DNA of 26,306 nucleotides from assembly GCA_002338605.1 (NCBI GenBank), contig DDIP01000288.1, forward strand, positions 558-26,863, read 5' to 3'. The DNA is from Proteobacteria bacterium UBA1847. Lineage in GTDB: Bacteria; Pseudomonadota; Gammaproteobacteria; Steroidobacterales; Woeseiaceae. Below the pieces are notes generated by a model. It saw only the letters and a list, made by a program, of their open reading frames with translations, had not been told where the DNA came from and did not search any database. Both the position numbers and the translations under genes were made by a program. Shown one piece after another: positions 1-8,355 of this stretch (position 1 is the stretch's first letter; every line of letters begins with the position of its first letter).

Positions 1-2988
1 CCACGACGTTCCGTCGGCGGCCCGCAGCAACAGTGGCGACTGCAGCGGCAAATTCGAGGTCCAGGTTACTGACTGCTGCTGGGCATTCATTGACACCAGT
101 ACGCGATCGTCTGTCACCGTGAAATCACCGCTCACGATGGTCTCGCCCGCCAGCAGCGGTATATCCAGTGTCAGTGCTCCCTGCGCCGGTGCTATGCGAT
201 ACACCGTCGTTTGTACTCGCCAGTCCAGGTCCAGTTCGATGACGCGTTCTACACGAGCGAAAGCCGGGAATCGACTGCTCTCCCAGCGCACCGTCCCGTC
301 TCCATCGGTGGCAGCTTGCAGTCGGGTCAGCTGCAGCGAGCCAGCCGTCAGGCGCCGATCCTTGATACCGGCAACAAACCAGGCATTGCTGTTCACGCTG
401 ATGACTCGCGGTGGCGCCACAAAGGGTATTTCCAGGCTGTCAACGGGGGGCACCTGGCCGCGCAACGTGACGGTTTGCCGGCCCGGCTGGACGTGCAGCC
501 ACAGCGAGTTGTCTACTCGGCGCACGACACGCGCGCCCGGCGTACCCTCGATTGCAATCGCGTCCGGTCGCCAACCACCCGTCGAACCCGGCAGCGGAAT
601 AGCGACATTTTCCAGCGCGTGTACTGACAGGGTCATCGCGATGGATTGCGGGCTGATTTCCACGACAGCCGAAACGATTTCGGCACACCGCGGTACGCAG
701 TCGGGCGCTTCGAGCAGGCGCTGCTCAAGCTCTTTGAGCAGATCCGCGTCGGGAATATCGGCCCTTGCTTCCGGACTCCCGGACGACAGCCCAACCAGTA
801 ATGCCGTAATGATGATGCTGCCGGCGTGGTGGCGGCCAAGCGTCAGCCCTGTCGGCAGGGTCCATCGTCGATTGAAAATTTCTGCAGCGATAGTACCGGC
901 GAACAACAGTAGCAGTGTGACGGCGATGACCCGCATTGAGCTCACGAGCCAGCGCGGCATTACCACGAGTAGCATCGTCTGATCGGCGGCTACAGGCCCA
1001 CTCCAGCTCAATGCATAGCTATTCCATCGCCAGGATGGAATGCCGGGGCCCGCCTGCACGATCGCGTTTGGCGCGTAGCGCGAAAAATGTCGTTTGCGAG
1101 ATCCGGTCGTGACGATTTCTTCCAGGGCCTCTTGTTTGATGCCGATCGCGGGCGACGCCCGACTCAACGAAAGCATGTCGATTTGCTCGGCATCTCGAAC
1201 CGGCTCGGCCGCCGGTGTCTCAGCATAACCAGCAAAGCCCTGACTTCGATAGAAATTTGTTTGCGGCTCAAGTTGCGGATAGATCGCGACCCGCAACTGC
1301 CCAGCGACAAACGGCAACAATGCGATGACAAGCGCGATCGCACTCAGCGCCTGATAACCCCGAATGATTTGCTTCAAACGGCCCGAAGGGGTGACTCGCA
1401 TCAACGCGATAACGATCAGCAAGTTCAACCATAGCCATGACGGTGCATCGAATTCGTGATAACTCAAAACCAGCGCGCCCAGCGCAATGATGCCCGCGGC
1501 AACACCGAACAGGCGCCAGGCTGCGATCGTTATGATTAACACCAGAAAAAAGTCCAGCAATTGCCATTGGCTCATCCAGCTGCCGAGCGCACTGTCAACG
1601 CCTGGTGCCATCAGCAACTTGTGGCCCGGCGGCAGGTTCAGCGTCGTATTGACCTGGGCGAACCGGGTATCCCATCCGGTAACCGGCAAACCGCTTTGTG
1701 CCTCAGTTCGACCGATTGCAACAACGGCGACGTTCGTCTCGCGCACTTCTATACCGGTCTTGCTGTCGCCGGCGCCGACTGTAATCAACAGGCTCTCGTC
1801 GTTTTCCGTTGCACTCAACAACGTAAAAGGCGTACGCATATCGAGGCGCCAATCGGTTCGCATCGTGCCGCTAATGTGGTCTTCAACGGTAAATCTACTG
1901 CCATCAAACCCCAACCACATGGTTCGGTTGAGGCCCAGTTCATTCGATGCAGTGACAACGCCACGGCTGCGTTCCGTTACCGAGAATACGGCACCCGGGC
2001 TAACACGAAACGCCGGGAATGCTTGCCACTCCCCAGGCGTTTCCACCTGCGACGGGTCAACCGGTGGCAATCCTTCGACGGCCGTTACGCGCAGGCGATC
2101 ATTTGACCGGTAGCTCCATATCTCGTCTTCAGCCAGATTCGTGCCCGGCACAGGTCGCTGGATCGAGTCGGCAACTCCAGCGCCACGCGCGACGAGGATG
2201 ATCGTCCAGCGACCAGGACGAACCTGTAGCCGCAGATTGCCATCAGCCTCCAGCTTTGCCGGCAGCGGACTGTCAATGCTCAATGGATTAAAACCATCAG
2301 GAAGAATCGGGCCAAACACCTCTTCTCGCACACTTCCGGAAATATCGATTTGCAGGCGCGTCACCAACTGCGTCGGAACGTCGTCAGCGACCAGTCGATG
2401 CACAATCGTACGTACTGAATCACGTGCACGCGTTTCGCGCTGGCGCTCTCCCAGGTAGATGCCGTTTCGATTCATCTCGGGGCGTTCCATACGCGTCCCG
2501 TCGACTGTCAGCGAAATCAATCCACTCTGCGACGGAATTTCAAGCACTCCGGGCCGATCGGCCCACCGGAACCGCCCTTCGATCCGCCAGGAGCCCGGTG
2601 CCAGCCTGATACTCGGCGAATCGTTGCGTGCGACAACTTCGATCGGCCGGTCGTTGGCGTTGACGCGGTCCGGCCAGTGGTTCGGCCCGCCGGGCAACGC
2701 TATCCATTGATCGCTTGCATAAACGGTCCACTGCTGTGTGAATCGCGCGCCCGACGCATCGACATCAAGCTCAAGCCGGCCCGGCCAGGCGCAGACAAAA
2801 GCGGACGCCTGATCAACTGCCTGATCAAAATAAAACGGACAGCGCCGATACTCCTTGTCCTTGAGCACCCATTCCTGCCAGGGCTGCAGCGCTTCGGGCA
2901 CATAGGCCTGTGCATTCGCAATCGACGTAACGTGGCTTAGTAAAACGAACAGCACAAGCGTGAGAAACGACCTGACCTTCAATGACAT
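1..2988 (-). CDS. Large exported, membrane-anchored protein of unknown function (N-terminal 996 codons; 3' end outside window)
   Basis: The frame is open from the ATG at 2988 to the left edge without a stop, and I translated it throughout. A CGGAG ribosome-binding site lies 7 nt upstream of the ATG. Residues 1-28 form a signal peptide ending near SIANAQA. A beta-rich region with a Cys pair (C50, C66) and many W/LPG motifs follows. Hydrophobic segments lie near 477-512, 518-532, 547-563, 685-702 and 721-737. After the last of these, a second beta-rich region begins with another Cys pair (C764, C768) and resembles the first. A linker at about 623-631 reads EEIVTTGSR. The layout suggests an inner-membrane protein with large periplasmic domains. 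I recognise the type as a conserved gammaproteobacterial hypothetical but cannot assign a function. It follows slyX on the same strand after an 82-bp gap. Confidence 0.9.
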   Translation of the reverse strand, partial: MSLKVRSFLTLVLFVLLSHVTSIANAQAYVPEALQPWQEWVLKDKEYRRCPFYFDQAVDQASAFVCAWPGRLELDVDASGARFTQQWTVYASDQWIALPGGPNHWPDRVNANDRPIEVVARNDSPSIRLAPGSWRIEGRFRWADRPGVLEIPSQSGLISLTVDGTRMERPEMNRNGIYLGERQRETRARDSVRTIVHRLVADDVPTQLVTRLQIDISGSVREEVFGPILPDGFNPLSIDSPLPAKLEADGNLRLQVRPGRWTIILVARGAGVADSIQRPVPGTNLAEDEIWSYRSNDRLRVTAVEGLPPVDPSQVETPGEWQAFPAFRVSPGAVFSVTERSRGVVTASNELGLNRTMWLGFDGSRFTVEDHISGTMRTDWRLDMRTPFTLLSATENDESLLITVGAGDSKTGIEVRETNVAVVAIGRTEAQSGLPVTGWDTRFAQVNTTLNLPPGHKLLMAPGVDSALGSWMSQWQLLDFFLVLIITIAAWRLFGVAAGIIALGALVLSYHEFDAPSWLWLNLLIVIALMRVTPSGRLKQIIRGYQALSAIALVIALLPFVAGQLRVAIYPQLEPQTNFYRSQGFAGYAETPAAEPVRDAEQIDMLSLSRASPAIGIKQEALEEIVTTGSRKRHFSRYAPNAIVQAGPGIPSWRWNSYALSWSGPVAADQTMLLVVMPRWLVSSMRVIAVTLLLLFAGTIAAEIFNRRWTLPTGLTLGRHHAGSIIITALLVGLSSGSPEARADIPDADLLKELEQRLLEAPDCVPRCAEIVSAVVEISPQSIAMTLSVHALENVAIPLPGSTGGWRPDAIAIEGTPGARVVRRVDNSLWLHVQPGRQTVTLRGQVPPVDSLEIPFVAPPRVISVNSNAWFVAGIKDRRLTAGSLQLTRLQAATDGDGTVRWESSRFPAFARVERVIELDLDWRVQTTVYRIAPAQGALTLDIPLLAGETIVSGDFTVTDDRVLVSMNAQQQSVTWTSNLPLQSPLLLRAADGTSW

Positions 2989-3053
2989 AACATTTCTCCG
3001 GCAAATCCTCGGCAACACTTTCATTGAACGCGACAAGCACTCGACCCGGGTTA

Positions 3054-3073
3054 CCGCCGCACGGCGACACCTA
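3054..3073 (-). repeat. Possible hairpin element at the slyX stop codon
   Basis: On the minus strand the slyX stop TAG runs straight into a palindrome, CGCC-GTGC-GGCG, which can be lengthened by U-G pairs. The head TAGGTGT resembles TAGGAGT and TAGGAGC of the better hairpins at 18114-18134 and 20035-20056, and it has the same position, directly after a stop codon. The relation is suggestive only. The core is short and there is no T-run, so it is not an obvious intrinsic terminator. Confidence 0.3.
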
Positions 3074-3277
3074 GTAATGCGGCGGCCGTTCATCGGCTAA
3101 ATCGTCCACCGGCACTCCATCACTGGCGGATCGCACTCGCTGAATCAGCGATTTGCACAGATCTTCCAGCTGCATGATTTTTTCCTGCTGTTGAGTCACG
3201 ACATCGTTGAGTTCGTCAAGAAGTTGATCCTGATGCGCCAATCGTGTCTCCAGGTCAATAAATCGGTCTTCGGTCAT
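3071..3277 (-). CDS. slyX: SlyX family protein
   Basis: A 68-residue protein that is almost wholly heptad-like coiled coil (FIDLETRLAHQDQLLDELND and onward) and ends in PPHY, the usual SlyX C-terminus. SlyX proteins are small, widespread in gammaproteobacteria and of unsettled function. I placed the start at the ATG at 3277, after a GGGGA stretch. A GTG at 3343 would add 22 residues with no family resemblance. The gene is divergent from uup, and the 88 bp between them must hold both promoters, though I see no convincing -35/-10 pair there. Confidence 0.9.
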   Translation of the reverse strand: MTEDRFIDLETRLAHQDQLLDELNDVVTQQQEKIMQLEDLCKSLIQRVRSASDGVPVDDLADERPPHY

Positions 3278-3365
3278 ATGGGTCCCCGTCGAGTGGCTTG
3301 CATTTCTTCTCACATCTCGTGAATCTTTTGGCCTAGGATACACCGCTTACCCCCGGGAACGCTTC

Positions 3366-5270
3366 ATGTCATTGCTTCGCTTTGAAGATATAAGGCTCGA
3401 TTTTGGCGAGCAGGTAATCCTCCGCGACGCGGAGTTTTCAATTGAACCGGGCGAACGGGTTTGCCTGATCGGTCGCAATGGGGCAGGCAAGTCAACGACG
3501 CTCAAACTGATCACCGGTGAAATCGAAGCAGACCACGGCGTGATAGTCCGAAAGACCGGGCTGATCGTCAGCCAACTGCACCAGAATCTACCGGAAGCGT
3601 TGGATCTTCCGGTGCGCAATGTCATTCGCTCCGGACTTGCAACAATCGATGGTCTCTTGCGGCGCTACCAGGAAATGTCGCAACTAAAACTCGACAAGCA
3701 TGGCCTTCTGGAACTGGAAACACTGCACGCAAGAATCGACACACTCGACGGTTGGCAAATCGATCAGCGAGTGGAAGCCACAATAACGGACCTCAACCTG
3801 CCCGCCGACAAGAATATGAATGACTTGTCGGGCGGCTGGCGTCGACGGGTGGCGCTGGCCCGCGCGCTGGTACAAAACCCGGACTTGCTATTGCTCGATG
3901 AGCCGACCAACCATCTCGACATCGCGACGATCAAGTGGCTCGAGGATCGGATTTATGCGTATCCCGGCGCGGTCATGTTTATCACTCACGACCGCGCCTT
4001 TTTGCAGCGCCTGGCCACGCGCATCGTTGAAATCGACCGGGGCAAACTTACCAGCTGGCCCGGTGACTACGACAATTTCCTGCGTCGCAAGGAAAAAGCG
4101 CTTGAAGACGAAGACATAGCAAATGCGCGATTTGACAAGAAACTCGAGCAAGAAGAAGTCTGGGTTCGTCAGGGCATCAAGGCACGTCGCACCCGCAATG
4201 AGGGCCGTGTCAGGTCGCTTGAAAAGATGCGCCAGGAACTGGCTTCGCGCCGCAGGAAAGATAGCAAGGCGCGCATGCATATCGAAGAGGCCGAGCAATC
4301 CGGGCGCAAAGTGATTCGCGCACGGAATGTGAGCTATTCCTACGGTAACGAGAAGGTTATCAGCGACTTTTCGATCAAGATCATGCGCGGCGATCGCATC
4401 GGCCTGATCGGCAACAATGGTGTCGGCAAGACGACGTTGTTGCGGCTGTTACTCGGTGAACTGGAACCACAGACCGGTACGGTCAAGCACGGCACCAACC
4501 TGGAAGTCGGTTACTTCGATCAGTTGCGCCAGACTCTCGATCTGAAAAAATCGGTCGCCTATAACGTTGGCGAAGGCCGCACCTACATCAATATCAATGG
4601 CAAGGACCGGCATATTGTCGGCTACCTGAAGGGCTTTCTATTCAGCCCGAAACGCTCGATAACACCGGTCGAGTCCCTGTCCGGGGGCGAGCGCAATCGC
4701 GTAATCCTGGCGAAGTTGTTCACGCGTCCGGCCAACCTGCTGGTGCTCGACGAACCGACGAACGACCTGGATATCGAAACGCTGGAAGTGCTCGAACAAA
4801 AACTGTGCGACTACGCCGGCACTCTGATCGTCGCCAGTCACGACCGGGAATTCCTCGACAATGTCGTGACCAGCACCATCGTCTTTGAACAGAATGGACA
4901 AGTCCGGGAATACGTTGGCGGGTACTCGGACTGGCTGAGGCAGGGCCACCAACTTGCCGAGACAGATTCGCCGGAGATGGCCGAAGAAAAGCGGCGTACT
5001 GCGAGCCTGCGTCGCAAAGGCAAGACACGAAGAAAATTAAGCTACAACGAGCAGCGTGAGCTTGACCGGCTGCCAGCTGACATTGAAGCACTGGAGTCCC
5101 GCATCAAAACTCTGCACACCGATATCGCTGACCCGGGATTCTATGCGCAGGACAAGGAGCAGGTGCAACAGGGCTTGCAGCAACTCAAAGAGCTGGAAGC
5201 AGCGCTCGAATCAATGGTCCAGCGCTGGGGCGAACTGGAAACGCAGCGGGAATCACTACAGTCACCCTAA
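3366..5270 (+). CDS. uup: ABC-F family ATPase Uup
   Basis: A 634-residue protein with two ATP-binding cassettes and no membrane segments. Domain 1 has Walker A GRNGAGKST (36-44), signature LSGGW (about 154-158) and LDEPTNHLD (about 177-185). The linker holds the Uup/ABC-F stretch EEVWVRQGIKARRTRNEGRV. Domain 2 has GNNGVGKT (about 349-356), LSGGE (about 438) and LDEPTNDLD (about 461). From about 545 to the end it is a basic, then coiled-coil, C-terminal domain, which in E. coli Uup binds DNA. Length matches E. coli Uup (about 635). ABC-F proteins act on ribosomes, and Uup loss affects precise transposon excision. The start is ATG at 3366 with only a weak GGGAA upstream. Its stop overlaps the nhaA stop on the other strand. 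Confidence 0.96.
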   Translation: MSLLRFEDIRLDFGEQVILRDAEFSIEPGERVCLIGRNGAGKSTTLKLITGEIEADHGVIVRKTGLIVSQLHQNLPEALDLPVRNVIRSGLATIDGLLRRYQEMSQLKLDKHGLLELETLHARIDTLDGWQIDQRVEATITDLNLPADKNMNDLSGGWRRRVALARALVQNPDLLLLDEPTNHLDIATIKWLEDRIYAYPGAVMFITHDRAFLQRLATRIVEIDRGKLTSWPGDYDNFLRRKEKALEDEDIANARFDKKLEQEEVWVRQGIKARRTRNEGRVRSLEKMRQELASRRRKDSKARMHIEEAEQSGRKVIRARNVSYSYGNEKVISDFSIKIMRGDRIGLIGNNGVGKTTLLRLLLGELEPQTGTVKHGTNLEVGYFDQLRQTLDLKKSVAYNVGEGRTYININGKDRHIVGYLKGFLFSPKRSITPVESLSGGERNRVILAKLFTRPANLLVLDEPTNDLDIETLEVLEQKLCDYAGTLIVASHDREFLDNVVTSTIVFEQNGQVREYVGGYSDWLRQGHQLAETDSPEMAEEKRRTASLRRKGKTRRKLSYNEQRELDRLPADIEALESRIKTLHTDIADPGFYAQDKEQVQQGLQQLKELEAALESMVQRWGELETQRESLQSP

Positions 5271-6439
5271 TCTCTGAGTGATACACGCAACACGCCGTAG
5301 CCGACGATGCCCGATAGCAATGAACCAAGGATAATTCCCAGCCGCTCATCGAACAGCATGCGGGTATCCAGCGCGACGTTCTCAAACGCGAGCGACCCCA
5401 CAAACAGGCTCATTGTAAACCCGACCCCACACAGGACGCAGACGCCGTACAGGGAGCCCCAGTTCGCACCGTCCGGCATGCGCGCGAGTCCCGTGCGAAT
5501 CGCGAGGTAACACAGCAGGAAAATGCCCAGCTGCTTGCCGACAAAAAGTCCAGCGGCAATACCCAACGGCACCGGGTGCAGCAGATCGTCGAGACTCACA
5601 CCGCCGAGGTCCAGACCTGCGTTGACGAATGCGAACAATGGCAGTACGCCGAAAGCGACCACAGAATGCAGATCGTGCTCGAGATCTCGCAACGGTGAGT
5701 GATCGGGGTTGTCTTTGTCCCGCATCGGTATAAACGTCGCGAGAACAACCCCGGCCAGCGTCGCGTGAACCCCTGACTTCAGCACCGCGATCCACATCAC
5801 GAGGCCGACAAGAATATAGGTCGACACTGACGACACTCCGCGCCAGTTCAGGAAACCAAGAACCGCAATGCAAACCAGCGCCATCATGAGTGCTGATGTC
5901 GACAGGTCGCCGGAATAGAAAATTGCAATAATGATAATTGCACCGAGGTCATCAAAGATCGCGAGTGAAACCAGGAACACTTTCAACGAAACAGGTACCC
6001 GGCTGCCGAGCAGCATCAGGATTCCAAGTGCAAATGCAATGTCAGTCGCCGCGGGAATTGCCCAGCCTTGCATCGCTGCGGGACTGCCCGCGTTAATCCA
6101 GACGTAAATCCCGACCGGCAAGACAATGCCGCCGACGGCACCCGCCGCCGGCAGCAGGACATTTGCCGGGCGCGATAGCTCACCGTCCACGATTTCCCGT
6201 TTCAACTCAAGGCCGACGAGGAAGAAAAAAATCGCCATAAGGCCGTCATTTACCCACAAAAACAACGGTTTAGCGATTTCCAGGGCACCGACCCGTACCT
6301 CGACAGGTGTCTCCAGGAACAGCGCATAGAGTCCGGCCGCAGGCGAGTTGGCAGCGATCATGGCGAGCACGGCGGCGATCATCAGGATGATGCCACCCGA
6401 CGATTCCAGGCTCAGGAAATTCCTGATTGTCGCGTTCAT
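5267..6439 (-). CDS. nhaA: Na+/H+ antiporter NhaA
   Basis: A 390-residue inner-membrane protein with about 12 hydrophobic segments. It aligns with E. coli NhaA with almost no shift in numbering. The transport-site aspartates are D133 (ATDIAF) and D163-D164 (IFDDLGA). The pH-response histidine is H225 (GVHATLAG), and the conserved lysine is K302 (VGKQLGIF). NhaA exchanges two protons for one sodium ion and exports Na+ or Li+, mainly at alkaline pH. The start ATG overlaps the stop of the TerB-like gene (ATGA), so the two are probably translationally coupled. It is the last gene of a six-gene run. The downstream side converges on uup with overlapping stop codons and no room for a private terminator. 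Confidence 0.97.
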   Translation of the reverse strand: MNATIRNFLSLESSGGIILMIAAVLAMIAANSPAAGLYALFLETPVEVRVGALEIAKPLFLWVNDGLMAIFFFLVGLELKREIVDGELSRPANVLLPAAGAVGGIVLPVGIYVWINAGSPAAMQGWAIPAATDIAFALGILMLLGSRVPVSLKVFLVSLAIFDDLGAIIIIAIFYSGDLSTSALMMALVCIAVLGFLNWRGVSSVSTYILVGLVMWIAVLKSGVHATLAGVVLATFIPMRDKDNPDHSPLRDLEHDLHSVVAFGVLPLFAFVNAGLDLGGVSLDDLLHPVPLGIAAGLFVGKQLGIFLLCYLAIRTGLARMPDGANWGSLYGVCVLCGVGFTMSLFVGSLAFENVALDTRMLFDERLGIILGSLLSGIVGYGVLRVSLRD

Positions 6440-6906
6440 AGGCCGGGCATTGTCTCTGCGAAATAGCGATCGAACGCACGGTGCACAATTTCAGGTGAGA
6501 CACCGATCGCTTCCATCGCGCGACTGAACTGCTCCATCTCAGCGACGTGTCGCTTGCCGTCGGCTGCAACGACTTTGAGTCCCATTAATGCGAGATCTTC
6601 CTTGTCTGCGTCCGACAGGGTTGGGCCGAGGCCACACAATAATGGAACAAGCTCTGGTTCCTCATCGAGCTCCGAGATTGCCCGCGTCAGCAACTCCAGC
6701 GTTTCTGCGCCTTGCATCTTGAAGTGATCTTCAATCAGGTCGATCATGCGAGCCGACTCCTCGGGTTCGATCTGCCCGTTTCCACGGGCAACATAGACCA
6801 GGACAGCGGCAATCAGAAACTTGGAATCGTACTCGGTGATCTCGTCACCGGCTTCGACGACAAGCTTGTTGCCTTCCAGTCGTGATACGAGAATGTCATC
6901 GCTCAT
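6436..6906 (-). CDS. TerB-like (tellurite resistance TerB family) protein
   Basis: A 156-residue acidic, soluble, mostly helical protein. It shows two TerB-type helical repeats with acidic loops, RGNGQIEPEESARM (about residues 41-54) and VAADGKRHVAEMEQF (about 112-126). The first 30 residues (SRLEGNKLVVEAGDEITE) form an extra beta-like N-terminal piece. TerB domains bind divalent metal and occur in stress and membrane-associated complexes, but the true role is usually unknown and no other ter genes are here. The start is ATG at 6906, 6 bp after the stop of the DUF1801 gene. Its stop overlaps the nhaA start, which hints at a shared role in ion stress; this is inference. Confidence 0.72.
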   Translation of the reverse strand: MSDDILVSRLEGNKLVVEAGDEITEYDSKFLIAAVLVYVARGNGQIEPEESARMIDLIEDHFKMQGAETLELLTRAISELDEEPELVPLLCGLGPTLSDADKEDLALMGLKVVAADGKRHVAEMEQFSRAMEAIGVSPEIVHRAFDRYFAETMPGL

Positions 6907-6912
6907 CGGACG

Positions 6913-7335
6913 CTACTTTGTCGGGTATTTCTTGCGCATCAGTTTAACGGAATCGTCGATAAGTTTTTGCAGTACTTTTTCGTCCACATCGGAAAGCCGG
7001 TTGATATAGAGGCAGCTTTTCCCGGTCTTGTACTTGCCGAGTTTTTTCATCAGGCCCCCGAAACTTGCAAATCCGGGCATGATGTACACGGAAATCGACT
7101 GCTTGCGCGGCGAGAACCCCGTGATCATGAAATCGCCTTCCCGGCCGCTGGCATACCTGTAGTGATACTCACCGTAACCGACGATGCCTGGCCCCCACAT
7201 TCGTGCATTCTTGCCGGTCGCCTTGCGCATCATCGCCGCGATCTTTTTGACATCCGCACGCCTGCCCGTGTCATCGATACCATTGATGAATTCAGTAACG
7301 CTCTGTCTGTTGGGCCTGGTCTTGTTGTCGGCCAT
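6913..7335 (-). CDS. DUF1801 domain protein
   Basis: A 140-residue soluble protein with the features of the DUF1801 (YdhG-like) family: an N-terminal helix pair (VTEFINGIDDTGRRADVKKI), the stretch MWGPGIVGYGEYHYRYASG, then a beta strand ending in SVYIMPGF, and a lysine-rich C-terminus that reads KSCLYINRLSDVDEKVLQKL. The family fold resembles small DNA- or ligand-binding domains, and no reaction is established. The start ATG at 7335 has an excellent AAGGAG, 5 nt away, that lies inside the last codons of upp; only 2 bp separate the two genes. Confidence 0.85.
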   Translation of the reverse strand: MADNKTRPNRQSVTEFINGIDDTGRRADVKKIAAMMRKATGKNARMWGPGIVGYGEYHYRYASGREGDFMITGFSPRKQSISVYIMPGFASFGGLMKKLGKYKTGKSCLYINRLSDVDEKVLQKLIDDSVKLMRKKYPTK

Positions 7336-7337
7336 GA

Positions 7338-7967
7338 CTACTCCTTGTGCGACGTCCCAAACAGTCGGTCTCCCGCGTCACCGAGCCCCGGCACGATGTA
7401 CTTCTTTTCGTCCAGTCTGTCATCGATCGCCGCGGCATAAATGGGAACGTCCGGGTGTTTGGACTCGACCAGCGCAATCCCTTCCGGACAAGTCACAATG
7501 CAAATCACCACAATGCTGTCTGCGCCATGTTCTTTCAGCATATCAATGGTTGCGACAGTCGATCCACCAGTCGCCAGCATGGGATCGATAATAATGCAGG
7601 TACCGCCTTTTATTTGCGGTGGAAATCGCTCGTAGTAAGTAACCGGTTTCTTGGTTTCTTCATCTCGATACAGGCCGACGAATCCGACACGTGCAGTGGG
7701 AACAAGCTCAAGGATACCTTCCAGCATACCAACGCCGGCACGCAATATGGGAACGACGACGACATCTGTATCGATTTTTCGGCAGGTCGCTTCGGCGACC
7801 GGCGTTTGTACCTTGACAACCTTCGTCTTGATGTTTTTCAAGGCTTCATAACAAATGAATTTCGTGATCTCCGTTGCAAGCTCACGGAATCGCTTGTGGC
7901 CCGTATCGACATTACGAATGATCGCGAGCTTGTGCTGCACGCAGGGGTGGTCAATCAATACTGCCAT
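7338..7967 (-). CDS. upp: Uracil phosphoribosyltransferase
   Basis: A 209-residue cytoplasmic enzyme that joins uracil and PRPP to give UMP and pyrophosphate (pyrimidine salvage). The PRPP-binding loop DPMLATGGST lies at 128-137, the PILRAG motif at 73-78, and the uracil-binding C-terminal YIVPGLGDAGDR at 190-201. Length equals the usual 208-209. The start ATG at 7967 is preceded by GGAG with an 8-nt spacer. In E. coli upp is followed by the uracil permease uraA; here there is no permease, and the next genes encode DUF1801, TerB-like and NhaA proteins. Confidence 0.97.
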   Translation of the reverse strand: MAVLIDHPCVQHKLAIIRNVDTGHKRFRELATEITKFICYEALKNIKTKVVKVQTPVAEATCRKIDTDVVVVPILRAGVGMLEGILELVPTARVGFVGLYRDEETKKPVTYYERFPPQIKGGTCIIIDPMLATGGSTVATIDMLKEHGADSIVVICIVTCPEGIALVESKHPDVPIYAAAIDDRLDEKKYIVPGLGDAGDRLFGTSHKE

Positions 7968-7987
7968 TGGGACTTCTCCAGTTCCGG

Positions 7988-8338
7988 TCAGGCAACTTCC
8001 GACCAGATTGCAAATTCGGTACCGGTGGGATCAACAAAATGAAATCTCCGACCGCCGGGAAACGAAAAAATCGGTTGGGATATGGTTGCGCCCAGTTCCT
8101 GTACGCGCTCATGATCCCGCTCAAGATCCTCGCTGAAAAAAACGACCAGCACACCACTGGCCGGAGCCGCTTCATGAGCACGGCGAAAACCGCCATCGAG
8201 GCGACCGTCATTGAAACTCATGTAGTCCTCACCGTACGAAACAAAGGTCCAGCCGAACAGCGCCTCGAAAAAACGGCGTGCCTCGGTAAGGTCGGTGACC
8301 GGAATCTCGATATAGTCGATTCGATTTTCCTTGCGCAT
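7988..8338 (-). CDS. VOC (glyoxalase/bleomycin-resistance fold) family protein
   Basis: A 116-residue protein with the paired beta-alpha-beta-beta-beta modules of the vicinal oxygen chelate superfamily. Module one is NRIDYIEIPVTDLTEARRFF, then ALFGWTFV, and module two ends in FPGGRRFHFVDPTGTEFAIW. The E in YIEIP and the E in TEFAIW lie where this fold places metal ligands. The substrate is unknown. The start is ATG at 8338, with AGGAG 5 nt upstream. An in-frame earlier start at 8356 would bury that site in the coding region. It lies 17 bp after the unknown gene and 20 bp before upp, so it is probably in the same operon. Confidence 0.88.
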   Translation of the reverse strand: MRKENRIDYIEIPVTDLTEARRFFEALFGWTFVSYGEDYMSFNDGRLDGGFRRAHEAAPASGVLVVFFSEDLERDHERVQELGATISQPIFSFPGGRRFHFVDPTGTEFAIWSEVA

Positions 8339-8355
8339 ACCTGCTCCTGTAGCCA

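Noticed and set aside
119..982. 287-codon plus-strand open frame
   Set aside because: It is antisense to the large envelope protein, whose minus-strand frame is open through the whole stretch with a signal peptide and coherent domains. The plus-strand translation is Ser/Thr/Arg-rich and shadow-like. The same holds for the plus-strand frames at 1087-1434, 1487-2113 and 1561-2106.
2979..2993. Four-codon mini-ORF over the start of the large envelope gene
   Set aside because: Its ATG is too near the GGAG; the same site is well spaced for the real ATG at 2988.
7347..8042. 231-codon plus-strand frame antisense to upp
   Set aside because: upp is an unmistakable, full-length gene; this is a codon-structure shadow.
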